Of a DNA stretch of 33,397 nt, positions 8,438 through 16,508 are shown piece by piece (position 1 is the stretch's first letter; every line of letters begins with the position of its first letter). A model generated the notes under the pieces. It had not been told where the DNA came from, made no database searches, and worked only from the letters and a program-made list of their open reading frames with translations. Position numbers and translations under genes: made by a program. This stretch comes from Spirochaetales bacterium (GTDB lineage: Bacteria; Spirochaetota; Spirochaetia; Treponematales; Treponemataceae): positions 1-33,397 of the forward strand of contig JAUNCR010000015.1 of the NCBI GenBank assembly GCA_030526505.1, given 5' to 3'.

Positions 8438-8613
8438 CAATGTGCCACCTGTCATAGAAAACAGTGGGCTTTAGACAATCCGTAATTTGAACCCGGAACT
8501 TTATTTGATTTCCATTGAAATAAGATGCAAACAATGCTGGCGGAGAAGCAAAGGCAGTTGAAGTTCCTGCTCCTGCAGAAACACCATCGGCATCCGATGA
8601 TGTAAGCCAGTAA

Positions 8614-9393
8614 TTATTTTTCCACTTTAAGCACATCGACCAGGTGGCTGCCGGCACCCAAAAGCTCAGGGCGTTCTGCGTTGACCATCTGGTACTGCAC
8701 AAAGCGGCTGAAGGTTTCTTCGCTCATGGCGTTCAGTTCCCGCCTCATGTAGTCGGAAGGTCCGTCCGGTGAAAAAACCTTAACTCGCTTAAGTTCCGCA
8801 AGGCTGTTCAATCTTTCAACATCTTCAAGCCTTACATATTCATAAAGCTCTTCTTCGCTTGGACGAACATGGAAAGTGTCGTCTATGTGACCCGTTTCAA
8901 AAATTCCGTTTATCCGTTCTTCCCTGAAGCAGTAGGTGATCACGCTGTAGTCGTTCATTACATAGGCTGCAAGGATTATTCCGCCTGGCTTTGTAATTCT
9001 TTTTACTTCGTTGAAAGCCTTAAGACGGTCTTCGTCGCTGTGAAGGTGGTAGAGAGGTCCAAAGAAAATCGTCAGGTCAAAATTGTTGTCCGGCAAAAAG
9101 GAAAGGTCGCGGGCATCTCCAGGCCAGCACTTTACCTTTGCGTGCTTGCTTTCAAGGATGTCTAGGTTATGCTTTACAAGTTCCACTGCAGTTACATCCC
9201 AGCCTTCGTTTGCAAGGGCAACGCTGTAGCGTCCCGTTCCGGCTCCAATGTCTGCAATTTTGAATCCTTCCCTGCTTTCCGGAAGATAGTCGTGTATGTA
9301 TTTCATTGAAACAAGGAATTCCACCATTCCGTGTCGTGTAGTCAGGCGGTGGTCTTCCTTGTGCTTGTTGTAGTATTTTTCGATTGGAGTCAT
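8614..9393 (-). CDS. Class I SAM-dependent methyltransferase
   Basis: A 259-residue cytoplasmic methyltransferase of the 7-beta-strand class. Motif I is IADIGAGTGRYS (about 46-57), followed by an acidic ribose-binding region (VTAVELVKHNL), a GDARDLSFL segment, and the post-motif strand FDLTIFFGPLYHL. These point to a UbiE/small-molecule-type Methyltransf_11 fold, but the substrate is not visible. It begins 3 nt after the lgt stop with no clear Shine-Dalgarno sequence, so it is probably translated by coupling as the last gene of the MinD-like ATPase, lgt, methyltransferase operon. Its stop at 8614 directly abuts a short coding-like remnant on the other strand. The 194 nt between it and the GH95-like gene hold no gene. 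Confidence 0.85.
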   Translation of the reverse strand: MTPIEKYYNKHKEDHRLTTRHGMVEFLVSMKYIHDYLPESREGFKIADIGAGTGRYSVALANEGWDVTAVELVKHNLDILESKHAKVKCWPGDARDLSFLPDNNFDLTIFFGPLYHLHSDEDRLKAFNEVKRITKPGGIILAAYVMNDYSVITYCFREERINGIFETGHIDDTFHVRPSEEELYEYVRLEDVERLNSLAELKRVKVFSPDGPSDYMRRELNAMSEETFSRFVQYQMVNAERPELLGAGSHLVDVLKVEK

Positions 9394-9396
9394 AGG

Positions 9397-10383
9397 TTAT
9401 TTCTGTGAACCCTTCTGATTTTTCTTGTTCCAGAAATAGGTTCCTATGATGATGGAGATTCCGCCGATTATCATCAGGAAGCAAAGGATCTGACCCGTGC
9501 TGATGTTAAGCAGCGATGTGTTTGTATAGAGGGCAGTGCTTCCGTCGGCAGAAATCCTGTAGCCAATGTCTGCATCCGGTTCGCGGAAGTATTCGATTAC
9601 GAAACGAACAAGGCCGTAGCCTATGGTGTAGCATCCGCCAAGGAAACCGTCGTGCCTCTTTACTTTTCTCAGATTCCACAAAATTACAAAAAGGAAGATT
9701 CCTTCAAAGAATGCTTCGTAAAGCTGGCTTGGGTGCCTAGGAAGATTCACAAGCTTTCCGTTCAGTTCCATTCCGATGGAAGCTGCAAATGCCTGAACCC
9801 ATTCCAGGCTTGATGAAAAGTGCTCTGCCCTTGGGAAAACCATGCCCCATGGCATTGTTGTGATTCTTCCGTAAAGTTCGCCGTTAAGGAAATTTCCAAG
9901 GCGTCCAAAAGTGTATCCAAGGGGGATTGCAATGACCATAGCGTCAATCCACTTCCACATTGGCTGCCTGTGTTTCTTGCACCAGACGATCATTCCGATG
10001 AGTCCGCCGATGAATCCGCCGTGATAGCTCATTCCGGCAAGCCCCGTAAATCTTCCTGTCGTTGTGTCAAAAGGCCAGAAAATGAGCCAAGGCTTGCGCC
10101 AGTAGAGTCCGCTTGTGTCGTATACGAGTGTGGAAAAAATGCGTGCTCCTATGAGAAGGAACACTATGCCGCAGGAAATGAAGCTGAAAATGTCGTCTTC
10201 TGTCGCCTTTTTTTCTGCAGAATCAAGGGCGCCTTCCTTAAGAAGCCTTTTGAGTACAAGGAAAGCCCCGCTGAATGCAAAGATGTACATGAGCCCATAC
10301 CAGCGGATCAGTCCGAGTACCGGAACTCCTGGAAATACTTCAGGCTTTATGAAGGACGGATAGTCTATGTAGAGCAAGTTCAT
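9397..10383 (-). CDS. lgt: Prolipoprotein diacylglyceryl transferase
   Basis: Transfers diacylglycerol from phosphatidylglycerol to the lipobox cysteine of prolipoproteins in the inner membrane, the first step of lipoprotein maturation, important in spirochetes because they are rich in lipoproteins. The 328-residue polytopic protein carries the Lgt signature GRLGNFLNGELYGR (160-173), the essential His in YHGG (120-123), HPSQLYEA (217-224) and the conserved Arg in YFREPD (about 267). Several hydrophobic segments are spaced along the chain (about 20-45, 68-88, 120-134, 228-238, 298-316). It is slightly longer than the E. coli protein because of loops near 50-65 and 270-290. The start overlaps the upstream ATPase stop by 4 nt (ATGA), giving translational coupling. 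Confidence 0.97.
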   Translation of the reverse strand: MNLLYIDYPSFIKPEVFPGVPVLGLIRWYGLMYIFAFSGAFLVLKRLLKEGALDSAEKKATEDDIFSFISCGIVFLLIGARIFSTLVYDTSGLYWRKPWLIFWPFDTTTGRFTGLAGMSYHGGFIGGLIGMIVWCKKHRQPMWKWIDAMVIAIPLGYTFGRLGNFLNGELYGRITTMPWGMVFPRAEHFSSSLEWVQAFAASIGMELNGKLVNLPRHPSQLYEAFFEGIFLFVILWNLRKVKRHDGFLGGCYTIGYGLVRFVIEYFREPDADIGYRISADGSTALYTNTSLLNISTGQILCFLMIIGGISIIIGTYFWNKKNQKGSQK

Positions 10384-11531
10384 ACTTTGAAACCCTGTGC
10401 TGCCGCTTCAAGGAGTTTCTTCTTGAGCAGGTTGTTTTCGTTCTTAAGGGCTGTAAGTTCGTACTGCTGCTGCCTTAAAGTTTCTGCAAGTTCGCCAGGT
10501 GTAAGGGCGCCGGTCCCTGCAAGTTCTTCTATGTAAGCCATCTTCTGTCCAAAGTCGTCGGTTGCTTCTTCAGTGGCGATTTCAAAAGAAGTTTCTGCGG
10601 CCTGTGTCATGTCGTAGTCTGAATCAAACTTCAATGTTTCGGACTGGATGATCTTTTCTGCAATGCGGAAGATTGCCTGCCCGATGATTGACTGAGGTTT
10701 GTAAACGATTACAGGGAGCCTTGAGGCAAGGGCCTTGTCCTGAAGGGTGTCGCGGTAAACAACGCCAAGGTGTTCCAAGTCCAGGTCAAGGTACTGCTGG
10801 CATGAACGGCGGATTCTGTGTGCCCTTTCAGCGTCCTTAGGATCGTCGATCATATTGAGTACCAGGCGAGGGTGGAATTCCTTCATTCTGCGCTTAAGGA
10901 GTTCCGTAGCTTCCGGGTCTTCCTTTTCCAGGATTTCTATGAGCCTTGGAATGTAAAGGCGCTGAAGGGATGCCGAATCCTTTTTGAGTGTTTCAAGGTA
11001 GTTGTATGCAGGGGTTCCCTTCTTGAATGTATTGTACATCATGCGGAAAACCACATTCTTGAGGAAAAGATATCCGTTTAAGGTTGCAGTAACAGTAGGG
11101 GCAGTAACAACGATTCCCTGTGGGGAAAGAAGGAACATGTCCAGAATGGTAAGGTGAGTTCCGGCACCCAAATCCAAAATCAGGTAGTCGAAGCTGTTTT
11201 CAACCTTGTTGAAGCTCTTGATGAGTTCGTTCTTCTGGCTTACCTTGAGGGATGTAAGGCCTGGAATTTCTGAATCGCCCGCAATGAACGATACATTCAT
11301 GTAGTCTGTCTGGTGGATGATGTCCTCGAATTTCGACTGGCCTGTAAAAAAGGTTCCTATGCCTTCTTTTGCACCGGGATGTCCCAATACAAGGTGAAGG
11401 TTGGAAGCTCCGAGATCAAGGTCAACCAATAAAACTCTCTTTCCTGCCTGACCGAGTGCAATGGCTAGATTGGCACTCAGAAGACTTTTTCCTACGCCGC
11501 CTTTTCCGCTGGCTACTGGTATTATCTGCAT
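10380..11531 (-). CDS. MinD/ParA-family P-loop ATPase
   Basis: A deviant-Walker ATPase of the SIMIBI class. The N-terminus MQIIPVASGKGGVGKS has the signature lysine at 10 and Walker Lys15, followed by VLLVDLDLGASNLHLVLG, and a Walker B-like DYLILDLGAG strand. The product from ATG 11531 is 383 residues; an upstream in-frame ATG would add 78 residues without homology through the promoter region, so I reject it. After the ATPase core there is an insertion rich in charged residues (MMYNTFKKGTPAYNYLETLKK onward) and a C-terminal heptad-like segment (about 330-383; LAETLRQQQYELTALKNENNLLKKKLLEA) likely to be coiled coil. This architecture differs from plain MinD or FlhG; the cargo is unknown. It heads the operon with lgt. 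Confidence 0.85.
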   Translation of the reverse strand: MQIIPVASGKGGVGKSLLSANLAIALGQAGKRVLLVDLDLGASNLHLVLGHPGAKEGIGTFFTGQSKFEDIIHQTDYMNVSFIAGDSEIPGLTSLKVSQKNELIKSFNKVENSFDYLILDLGAGTHLTILDMFLLSPQGIVVTAPTVTATLNGYLFLKNVVFRMMYNTFKKGTPAYNYLETLKKDSASLQRLYIPRLIEILEKEDPEATELLKRRMKEFHPRLVLNMIDDPKDAERAHRIRRSCQQYLDLDLEHLGVVYRDTLQDKALASRLPVIVYKPQSIIGQAIFRIAEKIIQSETLKFDSDYDMTQAAETSFEIATEEATDDFGQKMAYIEELAGTGALTPGELAETLRQQQYELTALKNENNLLKKKLLEAAAQGFKV

Positions 11532-11540
11532 GATTTCGAG

Positions 11541-11549
11541 TTTATCACA
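11541..11549 (-). promoter_or_regulatory. Extended -10-like element TGTGATAAA, 9 nt before the MinD-like gene
   Basis: Minus-strand TGTGATAAA ends 9 nt before ATG 11531, exactly as at the GH95-like gene. A weak -35 candidate TTGCTA lies 15 nt upstream. No Shine-Dalgarno sequence lies between this element and the ATG, which suggests a leaderless or nearly leaderless message. Inferred from position and sequence only. Confidence 0.4.
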
Positions 11550-11573
11550 AAAAGTCCTATCTAGCAATTCTGA

Positions 11574-11602
11574 TTGTAAATTCCACCAAAACCATCTAAA
11601 AT
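11574..11602 (+). promoter_or_regulatory. Promoter for the protease-rsmE operon
   Basis: TTGTAA (11574-11579), a 17-bp spacer and TAAAAT (11597-11602); an alternative -10, TATAAA, lies at 11602-11607. It faces the S41 protease gene and is divergent from the MinD-like gene promoter in the 124-bp shared intergenic region. Confidence 0.6.
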
Positions 11603-11655
11603 ATAAAGGTCGTTTAAAAATGTAATTTAATAAGGATTCAGAGGTTATCACAATA

Positions 11656-13113
11656 ATGAAGATCGTAAAAAAATACTTTTTAGTAGCCGTAAATACAATC
11701 ATTCTTTCAATATTCGCATCCCAGTGCTTTGCCCAGTCGCAGTCGGCAACGGCAGACAAGAACAAGGACAGGGAATACCTTAAGATAATAAACCAGCTGT
11801 ATTACTTCATTCAGCAGAACTATGTTGAAGATGTGGATCCGCAGATTCTTTATGAAGGGGCCCTCCGCGGAATGCTTCAGGCTCTGGATGATCCATACTC
11901 GGTTTACATGGACAAGTCTGAATGGAGGAACATCTCCGATACGACACAGGGAAGTTTCGGCGGCGTTGGACTTTCGATTACAAAGCCTTCCACAACAACA
12001 AAGGACAAGCCTGCCTATGTAGAGGTTGTTCAGCCTATAGATGATACTCCTGGTGCCCGTGCCGGCATTCAGCCTGGAGACTTCATCATTGCAATCAACG
12101 GCGTTGACACAAGCACAATCACAATGGACGAAGTTCTTGGAATGCTCCGCGGAACCATCGGCGAAAGCGTAACTGTCACCATCAGGCGCAAGACAGTTGA
12201 ATTCGACCGTGTCCTTGTCCGTGCCCTCATTGAAAATCCGACCGTTAAGTTCGGCATGATCAATAATATCGGCTACATAAGGATTTCTGAATTCTCTACA
12301 AACACTGCAGGCCATGTTCAGGAAGCCATCGATTCCTTCAAGGGTGAAAAGAAACTGGCGGGAATCATCGTGGACCTTAGGAACAACGGCGGCGGACTCC
12401 TTTCTTCTGCCGTAGAAATTGCAGACAAGTTTATTGACAGCGGAATCATCGTTCAGACAAAGAGCAGGATTGCCTATGAGAATGCCGTTTACCACGCAAA
12501 CGCAAAAAAGACCGTCGTGAAGGATATTCCTGTGGTTGTCCTCATCAACAGGGCTACTGCAAGTGCAAGCGAGATTCTTTCCGGGGCCCTCAAGGATACC
12601 CGCACTGCCTATCTTGTCGGTGAAAAGAGCTTCGGCAAGGGCAGCGTTCAGGTTCCAAGCGGACTCGTCAACAAGGACGGATTCAAGATCACCGTTGCCC
12701 GCTATTATTCTCCACTTGATGTGAACATCGACAAGCGCGGCATCAGGCCTGACCTTGAAGTGCTTTACCCTGAATTCAGCGAAGACCAGAGGAAGGAATG
12801 GGAGCGCATCGAAAAGGACAATGTGATTCCGACCTATGTAGAAGCCCATCCGGACATGACTGAAGCACAGATTGCTTCCTATGCAAAGCAGCTTAAGAAA
12901 ACCTACAACATGGAAGAATCCTTCATAAGGAAAATCATCCGCAATGAAGTATACAGGACAAAGACAGCCCTTCTTTACGACCTTGATTATGACATTCAGC
13001 TCAATGCTGCAATCAAGGTTATAAAGGACGGAAAATTTGCCACCCTCATGAAGGATACCAAAACCCTCAAGGACCAGCTTGCAGAGGATGAAGCTGCCAA
13101 AAAAGAAGAATGA
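11656..13113 (+). CDS. S41 family C-terminal processing peptidase (CtpA-like)
   Basis: Exported serine protease of the CtpA/Prc type that trims C-termini of envelope proteins. The 485-residue product has an N-terminal signal sequence (residues 1-26, cleavage probably after CFA; a Cys at 24 does not sit in a good lipobox). A PDZ domain covers about 100-180 (GGVGLSI, GIQPGDFIIAINGVD). The S41 core shows IIVDLRNNGGG (237-247), the nucleophile in TASASEI (Ser305) and the general base in SFGKGS (Lys328). The length and domain order are typical. The start has AGAGG 11 nt upstream. The stop overlaps the rsmE start as ATGA. I recognise no specific substrate. Confidence 0.95.
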   Translation: MKIVKKYFLVAVNTIILSIFASQCFAQSQSATADKNKDREYLKIINQLYYFIQQNYVEDVDPQILYEGALRGMLQALDDPYSVYMDKSEWRNISDTTQGSFGGVGLSITKPSTTTKDKPAYVEVVQPIDDTPGARAGIQPGDFIIAINGVDTSTITMDEVLGMLRGTIGESVTVTIRRKTVEFDRVLVRALIENPTVKFGMINNIGYIRISEFSTNTAGHVQEAIDSFKGEKKLAGIIVDLRNNGGGLLSSAVEIADKFIDSGIIVQTKSRIAYENAVYHANAKKTVVKDIPVVVLINRATASASEILSGALKDTRTAYLVGEKSFGKGSVQVPSGLVNKDGFKITVARYYSPLDVNIDKRGIRPDLEVLYPEFSEDQRKEWERIEKDNVIPTYVEAHPDMTEAQIASYAKQLKKTYNMEESFIRKIIRNEVYRTKTALLYDLDYDIQLNAAIKVIKDGKFATLMKDTKTLKDQLAEDEAAKKEE

Positions 13114-13913
13114 GGCAGTTTGTAGCAGACAGCGGCCTTGAAAAAGGCTGCCTCTATGTTGAAGGGAAAAAATTCCGCTATTTGAGTTCAGTTCTCAGGG
13201 TCGAGGAAGGGGACATGGTTGATGTTCGCCTTCCTGGTGGAACCCTTCAGCCCATGACCATTGCAAAAATCGACCGCACAGCAAAAAAAATAACCATGCA
13301 GGTTGCCGGAGAAGAAGTTTCCGACGCCGCCTTTGGTGTTCACGCAAGGGCTGCTGCAAAGGATCTTTTCCCATACGAGCTCTGGCTTTTTCAGTTTGTC
13401 GCAAAGCCTCCCAAAATGGACCTGATCATCCGTCAGGCAGTTGAGTGCGGGGTTGCAAAGATTGTTCCCGTTGCAGGAACTTTCTGCCAGAAGGGAAACA
13501 TTGAATCTGCAAGAAAAAAATCCGGCGGCAATGACGACCGATGGCAGCGCATTATTACGGAAGCCAGGGAGCAGAGCGGTTCCCCTGTGGAAACTGAAAT
13601 CCTTGGATGCGTGACTGTGGAAGAAGCCTGCCGCCTTGCAGAATCCCTTGGGGAAGAAAGGGCGGGGGTTGTCCTTTACGAGCGTTCCGATGATACTGTT
13701 TCCATAAAGGAACTTTCCGGTACCCTTTGCGGGGCAAGGAAAATACTTCTTGCTGTCGGTGCGGAAGGCGGCATTTCCCCTGAAGAAATCGACCTGCTAA
13801 AGGAATCTGGCTTTTATGCCGTTCATATAAAGACAAACATACTTCGCTGTGAGACTGCGGCCCTTTACGGAATTGCTGCGGTTCAGACAGAAATGGATTC
13901 ATTGGGAGAATAA
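13110..13913 (+). CDS. rsmE: 16S rRNA (uracil-1498-N3)-methyltransferase
   Basis: Methylates N3 of U1498 in 16S rRNA, close to the decoding site, with SAM. The 267-residue protein has an N-terminal PUA-like domain (RQFVADSG, FRYLSSVLRVEEGD) and a C-terminal SPOUT domain with the trefoil-knot motifs ITEAREQS, LLAVGAEGGISPEEI and ILRCETAALYGIAAVQ. The usual GPEGG is GAEGG here, a mild change. The start overlaps the protease stop by 4 nt, so the two are translationally coupled, and the next gene follows one base after the stop. The assignment is firm; the association with the protease is organisational. Confidence 0.95.
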   Translation: MRQFVADSGLEKGCLYVEGKKFRYLSSVLRVEEGDMVDVRLPGGTLQPMTIAKIDRTAKKITMQVAGEEVSDAAFGVHARAAAKDLFPYELWLFQFVAKPPKMDLIIRQAVECGVAKIVPVAGTFCQKGNIESARKKSGGNDDRWQRIITEAREQSGSPVETEILGCVTVEEACRLAESLGEERAGVVLYERSDDTVSIKELSGTLCGARKILLAVGAEGGISPEEIDLLKESGFYAVHIKTNILRCETAALYGIAAVQTEMDSLGE

Positions 13914-13914
13914 A

Positions 13915-14658
13915 ATGGCTGTTCAGCGCATAAACATACTTGGCGTACCTGTTGATGTATGCCAGAAATCGGAACTTGAAGAAAAAATCCTTGAACTTAT
14001 GGAAAAGGGAAGTCCATCGCAAATCATTTTCCTTTCCATCTGGGATCTCCTCAAGGCCCGCGGAAAAAACGAATATGCCGAATGCGTTAGGAATGCAGAT
14101 TTAATCCTTCCTGTTTCCAAAAGCATCCTAAAGGGTGCAAGGTTCCTCAAGAAGTCCGTTCCTGTCCGCTACAATCCATTTGACGCAACAATCAGCATCC
14201 TTGGCTTCCTTGAAAACCGCTACAAGTCTTTCTACCTTTTTGGCGGAAGAAAAAAGGCTCTTGTAGAGGCGGAAAAGAATGTAAAGAAAACCTTCAAGAC
14301 CCTAAGTGTCGTAGGCCGCTATGTAGGCTATTACAAGGTTCAGGCGGAAGAAGGAATCATCGAGGCCATCAGGAAATCAAGTCCATCCCTTGTCCTCCTT
14401 AGCGAAGGCGTTAAGAACAGGGAGCTTTGGCCATACTACAACCGCGACAAATTCAACACCAGCATCTTCATGTATTACCGCGATGCCGTAGGAATCTTTG
14501 GACGCAGAATCAAAAGGGTGAATCCAAAGACCTTCGAAAAGGGACATGAAATCTGGGGAGAGGTCGTAAGGAACCCCCTCAAGATATTTTTGCTTTTCCC
14601 ATACAGCTGGTATATAATTTCCCTTGTCTGGAACCGTCTTTTTAAAAAGGAAGACTGA
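13915..14658 (+). CDS. WecG/TagA/CpsF (GT26)-family-like protein lacking key motifs
   Basis: A 247-residue relative of the WecG/TagA/CpsF glycosyltransferases. The family pattern is visible in INILGVPVDVCQKSELEEKI, RNADLILPVSKSI (59-71), FYLFGGRKKALVEAE and the C-terminal RVNPKTFEKGHEIWGEVVRNP with a basic tail (RLFKKED) for membrane contact. The family Asp expected in ADxxLPDG is Val67 here (LPVS), and the usual GxPKQExW motif reads SEGVKNRELW (163-172). Activity in its usual role, transferring N-acetylmannosaminuronate or N-acetylmannosamine to a lipid-linked sugar, is therefore doubtful. Start ATG 13915 has GGGAGAA just upstream; an earlier ATG at 13849 lies within rsmE. It sits third in the protease operon. 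Confidence 0.75.
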   Translation: MAVQRINILGVPVDVCQKSELEEKILELMEKGSPSQIIFLSIWDLLKARGKNEYAECVRNADLILPVSKSILKGARFLKKSVPVRYNPFDATISILGFLENRYKSFYLFGGRKKALVEAEKNVKKTFKTLSVVGRYVGYYKVQAEEGIIEAIRKSSPSLVLLSEGVKNRELWPYYNRDKFNTSIFMYYRDAVGIFGRRIKRVNPKTFEKGHEIWGEVVRNPLKIFLLFPYSWYIISLVWNRLFKKED

Positions 14659-14670
14659 TAAAAAAAGTTA

Positions 14671-15714
14671 GTGAAAAGAAAGCTTCTACTCATTTCTGAC
14701 AGCCGGGAGTTGTATTGGTATTGTTCAAGAAAACTCTCAGGTCAATGTGTGGTTCTTCATTCCAAAATAAAGGATTATAAAAAAGTCCTTCTCTTAACTG
14801 AAGTCCTGTCCATCTTTTGCGTCATCCTTGATACAAGCTCCCTTGATTCTTTTTCCCCTCACGAAATACGCGATTTTGTTGCGGATAATTTCGACTGCCC
14901 TTTTTTTACCGTTGATTCGATTTCTGAACCGTTGCCTCTGGAAGTGGATTATCTTTGTTCCGATCCGCCGGACGAACAGGTTTTCCTGGTTGAATCACCG
15001 CCCGTTCCTTTCGGTACCACTGACAGGAAGACCTATGTCCAGCTTCTGGAAAGATTTGCAGCCCATGAGGAACCGGTTCTTCTGTTGGGTGAAAGCGGCT
15101 CCGGCAAAAGCCATATGGCGGAAATGATTCACCTTCGCTCTTCAAGAAAGGGAAGGGCTTTTGTAAGGAGAAACATTGCGGAACTGAATCCGTCTCTCAT
15201 TGAAAGCGAACTTTTTGGCTGCGTGAAGGGGGCCTATACCGATGCCACAGACAGAAAGGGGCTTTTTGAGCTGGCAGGTGACGGAACCCTTTTCATTGAC
15301 GAAATAGGGGAACTGTCCCTGGAAAATCAGGCGAAGCTTCTTGGCGTTCTTGATACGGGGAAATTCTGCCGCGTAGGAAGCACAAGGGAAATCCACGTGC
15401 GGTGCAGGATGGTGTTTGCAACGGATGCAGATCTTCTTGCAAGGACAAGGGAGCATACTTTCAAAAAGCAGCTTTATTGGAGGCTTGCAAAATTCATTGT
15501 GGAAATACCGCCCCTTAGGGAACGGCGCGACGAGATTGTTCCTCTGGCCGTGGAATTTGCAGATGCCTGTGGCGTAAGTCTTTCAAAGGATGCCCTTGCT
15601 TTCCTTGAATCCCAGGATTGGGCGGGCAACATAAGGCAGCTGAAATTCTGCATAGAAAGGTCCGCCGTCCTGGCCGATGAAAAAATCCTTTGCGCCAGGG
15701 ACCTTATTCTGTAG
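14671..15714 (+). CDS. Sigma-54-activator-like AAA+ protein without DNA-binding domain
   Basis: The central AAA+ domain (about 112-330) is that of sigma-54-dependent activators: Walker A GESGSGKS (140-147), ELFGCVKGAYTDA with the sigma-54 contact loop at 187-192, Walker B TLFIDEIGEL (206-215), YWRLAKF and sensor II GNIRQL. The contact loop, usually GAFTGA, is GAYTDA. The N-terminal 100 residues resemble a degenerate receiver (LLLISDSRELYWYCSRKL, CVILDTSS) with uncertain phospho-acceptor. The 347-residue protein ends right after the sensor II helix bundle, so the Fis-type helix-turn-helix is absent. The only usable start is GTG 14671; AAGGA is 19 nt upstream, so initiation may be weak. It may act from solution or be diverted to another role. 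It overlaps the convergent trmJ by 11 nt. Confidence 0.85.
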   Translation: MKRKLLLISDSRELYWYCSRKLSGQCVVLHSKIKDYKKVLLLTEVLSIFCVILDTSSLDSFSPHEIRDFVADNFDCPFFTVDSISEPLPLEVDYLCSDPPDEQVFLVESPPVPFGTTDRKTYVQLLERFAAHEEPVLLLGESGSGKSHMAEMIHLRSSRKGRAFVRRNIAELNPSLIESELFGCVKGAYTDATDRKGLFELAGDGTLFIDEIGELSLENQAKLLGVLDTGKFCRVGSTREIHVRCRMVFATDADLLARTREHTFKKQLYWRLAKFIVEIPPLRERRDEIVPLAVEFADACGVSLSKDALAFLESQDWAGNIRQLKFCIERSAVLADEKILCARDLIL

Positions 15715-16450
15715 CGGAAGAGTTTTTCTGGGCAAGTCCGGAAGTCTTGTTGAACACTTTCTCAAGGTATTGGGCCTCGCCTTCGCTGAGGGCTGCCCTG
15801 GAAAGGATGTCGCGCCAGAAATGCTCCATGTCGCTTCTTCCCGTAACCTTGAAAAAGCCGATTTTCTGGAGGTTGTCGCTGATTGTCGTGACGGTTTCCT
15901 TGAGCCTTTTCCTGTCGATTGGAACATATCCGGTCTTGCCTTTGCCGTCATGGCGGAAAAGCGTGTAGCACATGATCTGAACTGCGTGGCTAAGGTTCAT
16001 TGAGCCGAATTCGTCGCTCGAAGGGATGGTGACACCCATGGTGCATTCAAGGATTTCGTTGTCGTCAAGGCCGGTCCTTTCGTTCCCGAAAACAACGGCT
16101 ACTTTTCCGCCCTGGTCGTTTTTCTTTCCCGTAGTTATCTTGTCTGCGGTAGCGGCGAATTCTTCAGGAAGCAGTAGTTTCCCCCTTTTCTTTCCCCTTC
16201 GCCTTGTTGTTCCCGCTGCGCACACGCAGTCTGCAGTTGCTTCCGTAATCGAAGAATAGAATTCTGCCTTGTCAAAAAGGTATGCTGCGTGGATTGCAAG
16301 GATGTGCACCTTTTCCACATCTATTTCTTCTTTTTTTCCTACGATTCTGAGGGTGTGGATGTTGCTGTTTGCCATGGCACGGCATACGGCGCCAATGTTG
16401 CGGGGCTCTTCAGGCCTGTCCAAAACAATTACAATGTTATCCAGATTCAT
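15704..16450 (-). CDS. trmJ: TrmH/SpoU-family RNA 2'-O-methyltransferase, TrmJ-like
   Basis: A 248-residue SPOUT enzyme that probably methylates the 2'-hydroxyl of tRNA position 32. The N-terminal half has the family pattern IVIVLDRPEEPRNIGAVCRAMANSNI with the Asn-Ile-Gly motif, the C-terminal knot has KVAVVFGNERTGLDDNEI and IPSSDEFGSMNLSHAVQIMCYTLF. The C-terminal helical tail (MEHFWRDILSRAALSEGEAQYLEKVF) is typical of TrmJ, not of TrmH or RlmB. Start ATG 16450 has AAGGA 8 nt upstream. It lies downstream of the terminator that ends the STAS gene, so it needs its own promoter, which I could not define. The final 11 nt overlap the convergent AAA+ gene. Confidence 0.88.
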   Translation of the reverse strand: MNLDNIVIVLDRPEEPRNIGAVCRAMANSNIHTLRIVGKKEEIDVEKVHILAIHAAYLFDKAEFYSSITEATADCVCAAGTTRRRGKKRGKLLLPEEFAATADKITTGKKNDQGGKVAVVFGNERTGLDDNEILECTMGVTIPSSDEFGSMNLSHAVQIMCYTLFRHDGKGKTGYVPIDRKRLKETVTTISDNLQKIGFFKVTGRSDMEHFWRDILSRAALSEGEAQYLEKVFNKTSGLAQKNSSATE

Positions 16451-16508
16451 ATGTTGTCCTTAAAAAAATATAAAAGCAGCTCCCGCATGGAACCGCATTT
16501 ATGCAAAT

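Noticed and set aside
11532-11765. N-terminal extension of the MinD-like ATPase from an upstream in-frame ATG
   Set aside because: The extra 78 residues show no homology and would run through the divergent promoter region; the conserved protein begins at MQIIPVASGKGG.
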